A stretch of DNA of 64,000 nucleotides, from assembly GCA_963580285.1 (NCBI GenBank), contig OY757020.1, forward strand, positions 99,079,497 to 99,143,496. The letters run 5' to 3'. The position numbers and the translations under genes are program-made. Each line of letters opens with the position of its first letter. Position 1 is the first letter of the stretch. The notes under the pieces are model-generated. The model searched no databases. It was not told where the DNA came from and was given only the letters and a program-made list of their open reading frames with translations. This stretch comes from Lucinisca nassula. Its lineage: Eukaryota > Mollusca > Bivalvia > Lucinida > Lucinidae. Shown here piece by piece: positions 10,501 to 21,153 of the stretch.

Positions 10501-11464
10501 TTCCATATTTCCCACTTGACCATGACTTCTACTGTCTGTCGAGGAATAGTTGACAGTGACGTCTCGACTTGTTTTTGTTCTGAACACTGCAAAGCTTATG
10601 AGTCTAACGGTAAAAAACCTCAAATAGTCAGCTACGTCACTGCCAGCTATTTGTTGGCGAACTATACATAATGGCATTATCATTTTTAATTTTAAATTCC
10701 TGTGAAAAAAGAAATCCGAAACCTGCTTCCCCTAAAAAATGGAATAGTCTTGTCACGCGTGAACGTTGAACTCTTAAACGTCGTTGATTAACTTTATCAC
10801 AGGATGGGAGTTGCTTTGTTTATGTTTATCTTGGGCGCTCTGAACGTACTGTTGTCGGAAGATTAGTTGACAGTGACGTAAAAGAGAAAACCATCACAGG
10901 TAGGTTTGACAGGTTGTACCGTTATCATAATCACACCCTTCATTGGTTGGCAAGACAGATTGTACCGTTATAATTACCGTAATCGAAGCGTCGTTATAGT
11001 TTATCAACGACCTTTGAGAGTTAAACGTTCAAGCGTGATAAGACTATTCCATGTTTTAGGCGGAGCAGGTTACGGATTTCTTTTTTCACAGGATTTTAAA
11101 ATTAAAAACAATTTTTTTGATATTGCCATTATGTAGAAGTCGTGACCAAGTGGTTAATATCATGCAGTACGATCCTCAGTAAAACTATATCGCCAAATAT
11201 AAAATCCCAACTGAAGGCGATTTACCTGAAACGTGGACTAGTTCAAAATTAAAAGTTCAGTCACGTCTCACTGCGTTTTGAAAGACTATACCTTTGACAA
11301 CAGTGGACAGTGCTTAACAACAAAAAACATTCGCTGACGTCACTTTCAACTTATCCTCCGACAACAGTAGCATTTTAGAATATTATGATGACGTTTAAGA
11401 GTCCGGCGTAACTTGCGTCATTGTATACAGCATTCTGAACTAGCCGACGTTTTCGTTTGCCTGT

Positions 11465-11610
11465 CGCATTTGAAAAGTTTATATGGAGTTTATATGGCGC
11501 TTTGAGACGTTTTCGTCGCAATTTGCTGTTGAAATCGTAAGTTATGCAAGAACGACGATCATCCATGGTAATTTTATTACAATAACATTAAATTTTGTCG
11601 GGTCCCCCGG
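11465..11610. repeat. Diverged copy of the 9.0-9.15 kb segment
   Basis: Direct repeat of about 9020-9150: GTTTATATGGAATTTATATGG-like block, TTATGCAAGAAC, then ATCCATGGTAATT. Confidence 0.6.
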
Positions 11611-11619
11611 AAGTCATTT

Positions 11620-12074
11620 CATCACGAAATTTTGACCCCCTTGAACCCCACTTTTATATAGTAAAACTGGGGTTTTTGTTTGTTTGATTTGAAGTTTAAC
11701 GTCCCCGTCAACACTGTAAAGGTCATTTTGGAGACGATGCTTCCAATTTTGTGGGACTTTTACCCGACATTGAGATGAAATGACATCTCAAGCCATGCTG
11801 CCCAATGAAACCAATAGGGTTTATAAGCATGGACAGGTCCGACTCGCAACGCATGTCTGGGCAGGCTAGATCCCCTAAGCGGTTTACCAGTACTCGTGTG
11901 CGGGTCGGGGAAGCATCATGCAGCTCATCTATTTCTTCAAGCCCCGATGGGCGGGGGCTTAAAACTGAGGTTTAAAAGGGTAAACCTTATTTTTCTCATT
12001 TCTGCTCTGAAATATAGATTATGGGTACTCGTTAGAACCGCCTCGATGAGGCGGTTCTAACGAGTACCCACAAT
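11620..12074. repeat. Hairpin MITE (family H), left half, cut by the Polinton-like element
   Basis: Runs from CATCACGAAATTTTGACCCC through an intact hairpin (about 12027-12070) to CACAAT, where the large element begins. The right half resumes at 25523. A SINE A copy is also nested in it. Confidence 0.9.
11676..11960 (-). repeat. SINE family A inside a MITE
   Basis: A 13-bp target duplication, AAAACTGGGGTTT at 11663-11675 and AAAACTGAGGTTT at 11961-11973, brackets a complete SINE A copy. Confidence 0.85.
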
Positions 12075-12740
12075 AGTAGTAGTATAGGGGCCTCTTGAGG
12101 GTCAATGACGTCACAAGATGGTCGACAAAATGGCCGCCATATAAGGAAGTCGGACGACCCTGCATGACTTCGCGGGGGTGTCGTCGGATGACCCTTGATG
12201 CGGGGTTTGAGGCCTGGGTCGCTGGATGACTCTCGATGCGGGGTTTGAGACCAAGATGGCCGCCATTTTTTATCTCGTTTGACCCTCGATCACCTTGCGC
12301 AGGGTGTCGCTGGATGACGTTTTTGGATTGGGGTGACGCTTTTAGTAGAAACACCCTAGACCACAGGAAGGTAGCGTCACGTCCTACGGCACGGGGTCTC
12401 CTATATACAGGCTTATCTACAGCGTGGAGGGGTGATCCTTTTCCACTGGTGACTATCGAACATACACAGATCGGGACCGATTAATGCGAAGAATTTCTGG
12501 AAATCAAGTACGTAATCAAGGTAACGCTCTCCCGTAAGGGATTGGCCAACCTGAGTTCTAGCCTACAATGACCTTTCCTCTTTATATTGAACAAGTAGTA
12601 AGGACCGACGTCTAGGGCATAGAGACAGAATTAGTACTTGTAATCTTCTCTGCTCACATTGATATCGTTCCTGAACAGCGCTAGCGTTCTGTAACAGTCC
12701 CTAACTGATTATTCCGTACAAAAATAGATTTCGTCTTGAG
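12075..12740. repeat. Left terminal inverted repeat of the palindromic element
   Basis: Matches the reverse complement of about 24860-25522 with scattered substitutions, e.g. CCTCTTGAGGGTCAATGACG at the outer end and CGTTCTGTAACAGTCCC at the inner end. Its ORFs (e.g. 12236-12484) have no recognisable domain. Confidence 0.9.
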
Positions 12741-12742
12741 AA

Positions 12743-13336
12743 ACACGAGATTCCTTATTGCCAAAATAGATTCCTTATTGCACAAAATGAGATTCCTTAT
12801 TGCACAAAATAAGATTCCTTATTGCAAAAAATGTGATTCCTTATTGCAAAACAATGAGATTCCTTATTGCAAAAAAACGCGATTCCTTATTGCACAAAAT
12901 GAGATTCCTAATTGCAAAAAATGAGATTCTTTATTGCAAAAAAAACGCGATTATTTATTGCTCAAAATGAGATTCCTTATTGCAAAAAACGCGATTCCTT
13001 ATTGCACAAAATGAGATTCCTTATTGCAAAAAAATGAGATCCCTTATTGCAAAAAACGCGATTCCTTATTGCACAAAATGAGATTCCGTGCAAATGAGAT
13101 TCCTTATTGCAAAAAATGAGATTCCTTATTGCACAAAATGAGATTCCTTATTGCACAAAACGTGATTCCTTATTGCACAAAATGAGATTCCTTATTGCAC
13201 AAAATGAGATTCCTTATTGCAAAAAAACGCGATTCCTTATTGCACAAAATGAGATTCCTTATTGCAAAAAAACGCGAATCCTTATTGCAAAAAATGAGAT
13301 TCCTTATTGCACAAAATGAGATTCCTTATAGCAAAA
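12743..13336. repeat. Left subterminal minisatellite (GATTCCTTATTGCA)n
   Basis: About 25 units of roughly 21-23 bp, alternating GATTCCTTATTGCACAAAAT and GCGATTCCTTATTGCAAAAA types. Repetitive peptides (RFLIAQNEIPYCKK) arise in several frames and are not evidence of a gene. The mirror array is at 24268-24856. Confidence 0.95.
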
Positions 13337-13492
13337 AAAACAAAAAACAAAACAAAACAAAAAACAAACAAAAAAGCTGTGATTGACCGGGCCTTTGTTG
13401 TTAGATTAGATTTCGGCAATTGGCGTAAAGTCCGTGAGTTGCTCGACACACGAGGTCTCTATACATCGCAAGGGTCTGTTCTCTCCATTATC
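13337..13492. other. Spacer between minisatellite and PolB stop
   Basis: An A-rich run, then about 110 bp conserved in both arms (compare 24078-24195). It is probably the PolB 3' untranslated region. Confidence 0.5.
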
Positions 13493-16400
13493 TCAATAAC
13501 CGTAGGGTTCTGTATCGAAGTTATCCAACCGGCGACGTTTAGTGTACACCACCTGATAGGTTTTCTTTTCCTCCCTGTTGTACAGTTTCCTTTTCCCCTT
13601 TTCTCTACAAATTTTGTGGGGGTTGATCACGCTGATGGAAGTTTGTTCTGATGGTTCTGTAACTAAAGCCTTTACAGCGTCAGAGTTGATCAGTTGACTG
13701 TTGGCGAAATGAAGCGTGAAACCTCTCACTTTACACGTTTTATTCCCATTGTTAGTTTTATAGGCGTAGTTTTTAGGTCCTCCCGACACGAACTCCACGA
13801 TATGCTCTCTATGACCCAATTCATTCGTGAGTTCTCCGAGGTAGTCCCCTAATGGGGGGTCGTATTCTCCGGGTCTGCTCACGTAGATCACAGAGTCTGT
13901 GTCGTAGTACAGGACTTTTCTGCCCAAACGTTCGAGAACGCTATAGAGTTTGAGTCGTGCCCAACAGGTGGTAAAGGTCGCTAGGTAGATATTAGTCTTG
14001 TTGTCTTCGGGCTGACAGTCTTTTTTGTAGATCCATTCTACCTGGATCGTGTCGTTCGCCACGATATGAAAATTTTGAACTTCTTTGGTAGGGTCTGAGA
14101 GAACTTGAAAACACCCATCGACTTCTGACTCATGGAAGAAGGCGGATTGCCTGAAGTTAAGGCGTTGTCCAAACTTTCCCCAGAAACTTTTCAGACATAG
14201 TTTTGCTAAAGCTCTTAACCCCGGATTCTTTTCCAGTTTCTCTTTGTCTAGACCGACACCCTCCTTTTCTAAATATTGATTGACATATTTCTGAGTATCT
14301 TCAGGGGTCAGGATCCAATCAGGAGTGCCACTCGCTTCTTGTTTATACTTGAGGAACGTATTGATGTAAGCAGCGAAGAGTCCTCCTTCTCTACTCTGAG
14401 GGTCGTATTGAGTGGTTTCGTTCCAATGGTATACTTCGTATACTTTCAGGACTTTGTACCCTAAACTTACAGCTGTCTGTAGTTCCGGTGTAGACCAGGT
14501 CTCGGTCATGACCCTATTTTCGTCAGAGCAGACACAAGGTGACTGCGTTTCATTTTCCGCGCAGGAGCGGCACAGGGGAAACTTGAGCTTTCCATTGGAT
14601 CTAAATGGTAACACGGGATGATATAGTCCACGAGGTGGTAAAATCCGGACTTTAGCGATCCCGAAATACTCGCCGATGTCTTTAAAGTCGGAAGTTATCA
14701 CTTCTGGATGACCAACTGGATACTCGCAGTATTTGTTCACCCACGGGTAAAGACTGGTAAAGTCGACGTATCTTATCTGTTCTGATTCTTCCGTCTTGTA
14801 GTGTAACTGACTTGCGTTCGTCCGACCCCCGAAAAAGCTGTCTCTAGGATCAAGTCCGTCGGTAATGTCCAATCCCTGAAGAAACTCTCGAAGTTCCGGG
14901 TTTGTCTGACTCTGCTCGAGAAATTCGTGTTCCAAGATGCAGACGTATTTCATACCCAGACTTTCTACGTATTATTTTTCTTCATTGTCAGAGCGTAGAG
15001 CTCGCTCATGGTCTGTTGGGTTAGAGGGTGTTTCGTTTCTTCTCTGTCAGAGGGAAGACATGTCGGGCACCCGTGAAACATTCAACCGTGATATTCGAAC
15101 GCCGTATTAGTCACGTGACATTACCCGTCCAACTTATACTTGGTACCCGGGAGACGGACTTCTCCACCATTCAAAGTAGAAGTAAAACAAAGATCAGGAA
15201 TTGATACAATTAACTTACTCCACCCATAAAAGACACCAAAGGGAAAGAAATACAAACATTAAGGGACCAGACCATAATGGAAACCTAAACAAAGGAAGGC
15301 CATAAGGACAGTTACTTTCCCACAAAATGGCCATATGGCCATCCAAAACCAAAAGACACAAGTGATACACACAGTAAGTAACAAACAACAACATAAATAA
15401 ATCGCCACAGAAGAGCCGCCTTGGAACGGTCAGTGGAAGATTTCCACTGGAGGGCTTAAATCGATTTTACGTGGCCACAACCCTCGCCCTTACTTCCGTC
15501 AAAGCGTGTTGTATGGTAACGCCGTCACGACGGGACATCCATTCTAGCCACTGAATCGAGGCTTTACTCTACTGATCTATTTTATAACCACCGGGAGGGA
15601 TCTTGGCGATGGGGGACTTTACGAACACCTTTTCCTCGATGACAACCTCATCCACGGGAATCCACTAGTCGCCCCTTAAAACTATCATGCGACCGTCGAT
15701 GTACCTGGCCGGTATCCAGTCGGATTGCCCGGAGAGTTTTACTCGCCATGATTCCTCCAGGAACTTGGTTCTGTAAACGTTCATACACACCGAAGCGATC
15801 GTAACCGAGTCAAAAGGGTCTACGGCGCCCTTCCACTCGGTTTTCCCCTGTTCATTCGTCAATTTCTCGCGCGTAGCCGTCATCAGTAGTTCTCTAAACC
15901 TCAAACAGGCTTGACGAAGAATATCTACGTCACTCCGGCAGTACTGCAACATTTCTGATCTAAAATCGAAGGTGTCGTTCCGTTTGGAGCGAAGCCAGGA
16001 CATACACTCCTCTCTCGTCGCTTCCCATAAAGTCGCATCCGTAGAAATGGGGTTTAAGGTACGGTCCGACGTAGTGTTGGTTTTCCCTCGTGTTGAAGAA
16101 ATGGGGAAACCATCCTTTCTTCAGTTCTCTCAAACCGAACGCTTTGGGTAACGCCGACAGTTTCATGGGTAGGAAATTCAGACTGTCGATGACTTTGATA
16201 TGAAGATCTTTTTCTACTGCCATGTACATGAATTTTGATCCGTTGTAGCTGCTTTTGTCTGGTTTCATGGATTGGTCGATCAAGTACTCAAGTAGAAAAT
16301 AACCGTCATACCATTTCATGTTGTGCGCTACGACTTTGAAATATTGATGTTGACTGGAAAATAACCGCTTTCCGAACGTCCGGGCTGTGTCCTGTCCTTC

Positions 16401-18118
16401 GAAGACGACCTCTCGAAATCCGCAGATTCTCGGACAGGGGTTGTCTGTTTCTTTACACCCGGAACAACGAGACCCGCAGTCTTTACACAAGGATTTCGGC
16501 GTTACCGGTTTTTCGATACATTTATGGCAGGCGGAATGCGCCACCACAAAGTTGGGTCTGTGGGTGTTTTTTCCGCACCATGACGTCATACATCGTTGAC
16601 ATTTGGAACAGGAGGTACACCGCTGATTGGGTAGACAGTCGGTGCAATCGGGATTATTAACAGGGACATACCCCTCTGAACATTCTGATTTCAGGTCCTT
16701 GACATTCGATTCGTAATCTATGAATAAGTACTATGAATAAGTACTTGGGTATAAACTCAGCCTTAGCCGGTATGGCTCTCAGGTAGCACAGGTGGTCCCT
16801 CAAAACGTGTTGTTCGCAGGACGTGCAGTAAAATTCGTCACATCTGTGCTCTTCCTTTTTCCTCTTGGTGGTGTTGACTACTTTGTAACAAGTAGGACAT
16901 TTATACCACTTTTCGCATTCTGAAGGGCCCCTTGGTTTGCCTTCATTTTGACCATTCCGATAGGTGGGCTGGACGGTATGTCGCCGGTAACAGTCCATGG
17001 ACCGACAGGTCATATTACACCAGTCGCAGCTGATCGGGGTCTCCGTCTTGGGACAGTTTGACGTCTTGCACAAGATACAGGTATTGTCGCACTGGTGTCT
17101 TTCTTTGTTATTATAATGATAAAGGCATTTTTCCAACAAGTATCTGGCGCTGAAGATACTGGTAATGGCGTGAAAATGGTCGTTTTCTACGTGGTAGATG
17201 TAAATACAGGGTCGCTCGTCGGTGCTGGAACTGGTAATAAACTTGTTTCCCAGTCGAGCGCTCACCACCATCACCCGGACCTTATGTACCTCTTCAAACG
17301 CCCCTAAATCGTTCAAGCTGGCCGGTCGGTCTAACGGTACACCGGAAAGTTGACTAATGACGATCGCCAGTTTCTTCTGTTCCTTTCTGGATTTTTTTGT
17401 CAGATTGTGGTAGAAACTCTCCGGTACTTTTTTGTGTTCGAGCACCAGTTCCAAGATATTTTTAGACTTTTGGTATTTGGTCAAATTGTCCCATTCTTCT
17501 CGGGAACACTCGTGTAGTTTCGCCCACCCGACCCCGATGATGATCGTCATTGTCTATGGTGACCAGAGACCTTTTAATTTTTAGAGAATTATCGTCTCCC
17601 GGAGGCACGTGATACGTCGTCTAGCGCCGCCCTTCGGTAAGTCTATGATCCCTATAGTGATTTCGAAGCTGTCATTCACGGTCAGTTCTTGTCGACTATT
17701 CAACACCTTTTCGATGTGTTCCATCACGACCTCTACATTCAGCCTCTACATTCAGTCGATCCCAGTTTTGTAAGGGTACCACTATTGCATCCTGCAAACC
17801 GTCGTGATAAATAATGACTCGACCTAGGTCGTTTCCCGCCAAATCGCCGCGAGCCCGTTCCAGGATGTCTTAAAACAGTTGATGTAGCCCTCGACGTATA
17901 TCGATCAGCCGTTGTCCTCGATGATCTTGATGAATTTGGACTAGGAACGCACGGTCTACTGCAGCGTTCTTTGCGTAAGTCCGCTCCGATTTTTTTCTGA
18001 TGGTATACCGGAGACCTGATGGTTCGTCTCCCTGAAGAGGATTCCACTCCCCGTCTTCCGGAAGTAGACGGGAACTTTTAGCTGCTTCGTCCTCAAACGA
18101 ATTTTGTCTTGAGTTCAT
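13493..18118 (-). pseudogene. Protein-primed DNA polymerase B, left-arm copy (broken)
   Basis: Family B, protein-primed type replicative polymerase. The ATG is at 18116-18118 (MNSRQNSFEDEAAK), 53 bp from a TATA box. The N-terminal part (to about 16660) includes ENDHFHAITS and a cysteine-rich zinc-ribbon-like region. The exonuclease region at 15665-16589 shows motif II (HNMKWYDGYF near 16320) and motif III (YCRSDVDIL near 15940). The exo I DxE was not found. The polymerase region at 13493-14953 shows motif A DFTSLYP (about 14760), motif B KLCLKSFWGKFG (about 14200, with Lys where Asn is usual) and motif C YYDTDSVIY (about 13905). Frameshifts and stops lie at about 17550-17740, 16650, 15960-16000 and 15600-15665, and a 322-bp retroposon sits at 15177. 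It is therefore not translatable as one protein. The 486-codon C-terminal ORF is uninterrupted. Confidence 0.9.
15177..15498 (-). mobile_element. LINE-like family Q, 5'-truncated copy in left PolB
   Basis: The 3' end (minus strand) is TTTTACTTCTA, shared by all Q copies, with 5' truncation at GACGGAAGTAAGG. TCAAAG is duplicated at 15171-15176 and 15499-15504. The uninterrupted site is seen in the right arm near 22395 (CTTTGAATGG). Confidence 0.85.
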
Positions 18119-18170
18119 GTTGTCACGTCGAATACTATGACAATAATGCTTTTGCGAAACGCCGACCGTT

Positions 18171-18178
18171 CTTATATA
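18171..18178 (-). promoter_or_regulatory. TATA box for left PolB
   Basis: TATATAAG on the minus strand, 53 bp before the PolB ATG. The right arm has the same sequence at the same spacing. Confidence 0.65.
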
Positions 18179-18259
18179 GTGTGGTGGCTATTTTTAGAAA
18201 CAAACGTCAGATACTATAAATAGACCCATTGAACCTGTTTGAACGTGCACCCTCAATGT

Positions 18260-18940
18260 GTATTTGTATGTATGTATGGATGGATGGATGGATGGACCTT
18301 ATTTTGTGGCTCGAAATGGTTACGACCGTTGACCCACGGGTCTGGAGACGATCTCGCTCAAATAGTTTAGATGGCCATAACCTGTTCTGAATCGTCAAGG
18401 GTAAATGACCGACCCATCATGAACCTAATTTTTGACTGGGCCGTAAAAATACAATGAGTGACGATGTTGTTTCAAACTGACCGTGATTGTATATACAGTA
18501 AACTTGAGATTTACGGGGTTAAATATTGTTTTCTTATTTTACCGACATAGATTGTGGATACTTGTTTGATCGATACTTTGTTGTTAAAAATCAAAGTACT
18601 AACAGTATCTCAAATATTGAGAAAGGAAAAAATCAAAGTACTAACGGTACCTTAAATCCTAATTTAAGACATATTACATCCATCCATCCATACATACATA
18701 CAAATACACATTGAGGCGGATCATTAAACAAGGGTTTCGGGATCCCGCCTCAGTGAGGCGGCTCGTAACGCGTAAGTGTTAGGAGTTTGATAGAATAAGG
18801 TGGTCCCTCAAAGGACATGTTGTGGGTGCACGTACATGTTCAATGAGTCTATTTATAGTAACTGACGCTTGTTTCTAAAATAAAATCCTCATGAAGGTCA
18901 AACCATGAGTGAGGCTAAAAATAGTAACTGACGTTTGTTG
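18260..18940. other. Centre of the palindrome
   Basis: Unpaired centre with a smaller inverted repeat: TGTGTATTTGTATGTATG at about 18258 faces CATACATACAAATACACA at about 18696, with (GGAT)n/(ATCC)n on the two sides. It also holds fragments resembling the family H MITE (CATAGATTGTGGATACTTG at about 18545; CCGCCTCAGTGAGGCGGCTC at about 18746), so a MITE may sit at the axis. No gene is seen. Confidence 0.55.
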
Positions 18941-18959
18941 CTAAAAATAGCCACCACAG

Positions 18960-18967
18960 TATATAAG
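18960..18967 (+). promoter_or_regulatory. Upstream duplicate TATA box
   Basis: TATATAAG within a partial tandem duplication of the right promoter region (CCACCACAGTATATAAGAAC). It is farther from the ATG than the box at 19047. Confidence 0.45.
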
Positions 18968-19046
18968 AACGTGGGTGCACGTTCAAACAGGTTCAATGGG
19001 TCTATTTATAGCAACTGGCGTTTGTTTCTAAAACAAGCCACCACAC

Positions 19047-19054
19047 TATATAAG
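19047..19054 (+). promoter_or_regulatory. TATA box for right PolB
   Basis: TATATAAG 53 bp before the ATG at 19107, the mirror image of 18171-18178. Confidence 0.65.
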
Positions 19055-20520
19055 AACGGTCGGCGTCTCGCAAAGGCATTATTGTCATAGTATTCGACGT
19101 GACAACATGAACTCAAGACAAAATTCGTTGGAGGAGGAAGCAGCTGAAAGTTCCCGTCTACTTCCGTAAGACGGGGAGTGGAATCCTCTTCAGGGAGACG
19201 AACCATCAGGTCTCCGGTATACCATCAGAAAAAAATCGGAGCGAACTTACGCCAAGAACGCTACAGTAGACCGTACGTTCCTAATCCAAATCCATCAAGA
19301 TCATCGAGGAAAACGGCTGATCGATATACGTCGAGGTCTACATCAAATGTTTCAAGACATCCTGGAACGGACTCGCGGCGATTTGGCGGGAAACGACCTA
19401 GGTCGAGTCATTATTCATCACGACGGTTTACAGGATGCAATAGTGGTACCCTTACAAAACTGGGATCGACTGAATGTAGAGGTCGTGATGGAACACATCG
19501 AAAAGGTGTTGAATAGTCGACAAGAGCTGACCGTGAATGACAGCTTAGAAATCACTATAGGGATCATAGACTTACCGAAGGGCGGCGCTAGACGACGTAT
19601 CACGTGCCTCCGGGGAGACGATAATTCTCTAAAAATTAAAAGGTCTCTGGTCACCATAGACAATGACGATCAGCTGTGTATGGCGAGAGCGATCGTGGTC
19701 GGGTGGGCGAAACTACACGAGTGTACCCGAGAAGAATGGGACAATTTGACCAAATACCAAAAGTCTAAAAATATCTTTGAACTGGTGCTCGAACACAAAA
19801 AAGTACCGGAGAGTTTCTACCACAATCTGACAAAAAAATCCAGAAAGGAACAGAAGAAACTGGCGATCGTCATTAGTCAACTTTCCCATGTACCGTTAGA
19901 CCGACCGGCCAGCTTGAACGATTTAGGGGCGTTTGAAGAGGTACTGAAGGTCCGGGTGATGGTGGTGAGCGCTCGACTTGGAAACAAGTTTATTACCAGT
20001 CCCAGCACCGACGAGCGACCCTGTATTTACATCTACCACGTAGAAAACGACCATTTTCACGCCATTACCAGTATCACAGGATTCTTCAGCGCCAGATACT
20101 TTTGCGAAAAATGCCTTTATCATTATAATAACAAAGAAAGACACCAGTGCGACAATACCTGTATCGTGTGCAAGACGTCAAACTGTCCCAAGACGGAGAC
20201 CCCGATCAGCTGCGACAGGTGTAATATGACCTGTCAGTCCATGGACTGTTACCGGCGACATACCGTCCAGCCCACCTATCGAAATGGAAAAAAAATGAAG
20301 ACAAACCGAGGGGCCCTTCAGAATGCGAAAAGTGGTATAAATGTCCTACTTGTTACAAAGTAGTCAACACCACCAAGAGGAAAAAGGAAGAGCACAGATG
20401 CGGCGAATTTTACTGCACGTCCTGCGAACAACACGTTTTGAGGGACCACCTAGTGCTACCTGAGAGCCATACCGGCTAATGCTGAGGTTGTCTAACCTCT
20501 GTGCTACCTGAGAGCCATAC

Positions 20521-20615
20521 CGCCAAATCGCCGCGAGCCCGTTCCAGGATGTCTTGAAACATTTGATGTAGACCTCGACGTTTATCGATCAGCCGTTTTC
20601 CTCGATGATCTTGAG
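20521..20615 (-). repeat. Inverted internal copy of PolB N-terminal DNA
   Basis: This 95-bp block is the reverse complement of about 19298-19391, nearly identical. It lies beside a short direct repeat (GTGCTACCTGAGAGCCATAC at about 20452 and 20501) and the Q insertion. This looks like template switching. Confidence 0.85.
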
Positions 20616-20631
20616 TTAGGAGGCCTTCATT

Positions 20632-21153
20632 CTGTCTCTGGTCGGGCCCATCGGAGGCTAACTGTTGGTTTTCTTTTGCTCCAGCACTTCAGTGGTTTCT
20701 TGCTGTCGAGTCCTCACCGTTGTCTCACCTCTGTGGTTCTTTGATTTTTTGTGTTCACGGAGATGTTGCACCTTTGAGTTAGGAGGCCTTCATGCGGACT
20801 AAACAAATTATTTGTCTAAATCGCGACGGAAGTAAGGGCGAGGATTGTGGCCACGTAAAATCGATTTAAGCCCCCCAGTGGAAATCATTCCACTGACCGT
20901 TCCAAGGCGGTTCTTCTGTTGCGGTTTATTTATGGTGTTGTTTGTTACTTACTATGTGTATCACTTGTGTCTTTTTATTTTGGATGGCCATATGGCCATT
21001 TTGTGGGAAAGTAACTGTCCTTATGGCTTTCCTTTGTTCAGGTTTCCATTATGGTCTGGTCGCTTAATGTTTGTGTTTCTTTCCCTTTGGTGTCTTTGAT
21101 GGGTGGAGTAAGTTAATTTTATCGATTCCTGATCTTTGTTTTATTTCTACTTT
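20632..21153 (+). mobile_element. LINE-like family Q copy in right PolB
   Basis: Shares the 3' end (TTTTATTTCTACTT) with the other Q copies but is longer 5' than the left-arm copy. It lies at a different site in the gene, so the two insertions happened independently. A GTTAGGAGGCCTTCAT block is duplicated at 20616 and about 20778. An 84-codon ORF inside is also open in the 63-kb copy. Confidence 0.75.

Larger units (their letters stand above)
9402..11292. mobile_element. Foldback element with outer inverted arms
   Basis: The left arm (about 9402-9530, GTCTTTCAAAACGCAGTGAG) is repeated inverted at about 11165-11292. A second inverted pair lies at about 10664-10810 and 10985-11137. A related copy of the two joined arm segments occurs at 59186-59480, so this is a family. 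No transposase is visible. It looks like a foldback-type or internally replaced DNA transposon. Confidence 0.65.

Noticed and set aside
12743..13336. CRISPR-like regularly spaced repeats
   Set aside because: Units are contiguous with no unique spacers, and the DNA is eukaryotic. It is a minisatellite mirrored at 24268-24856.
20845..21099. 84-codon hydrophobic ORF as a gene
   Set aside because: It is also open at 63198-63464 but lies in the non-coding 3' end of family Q and is broken in the left-arm copy. Shared sequence alone explains it.
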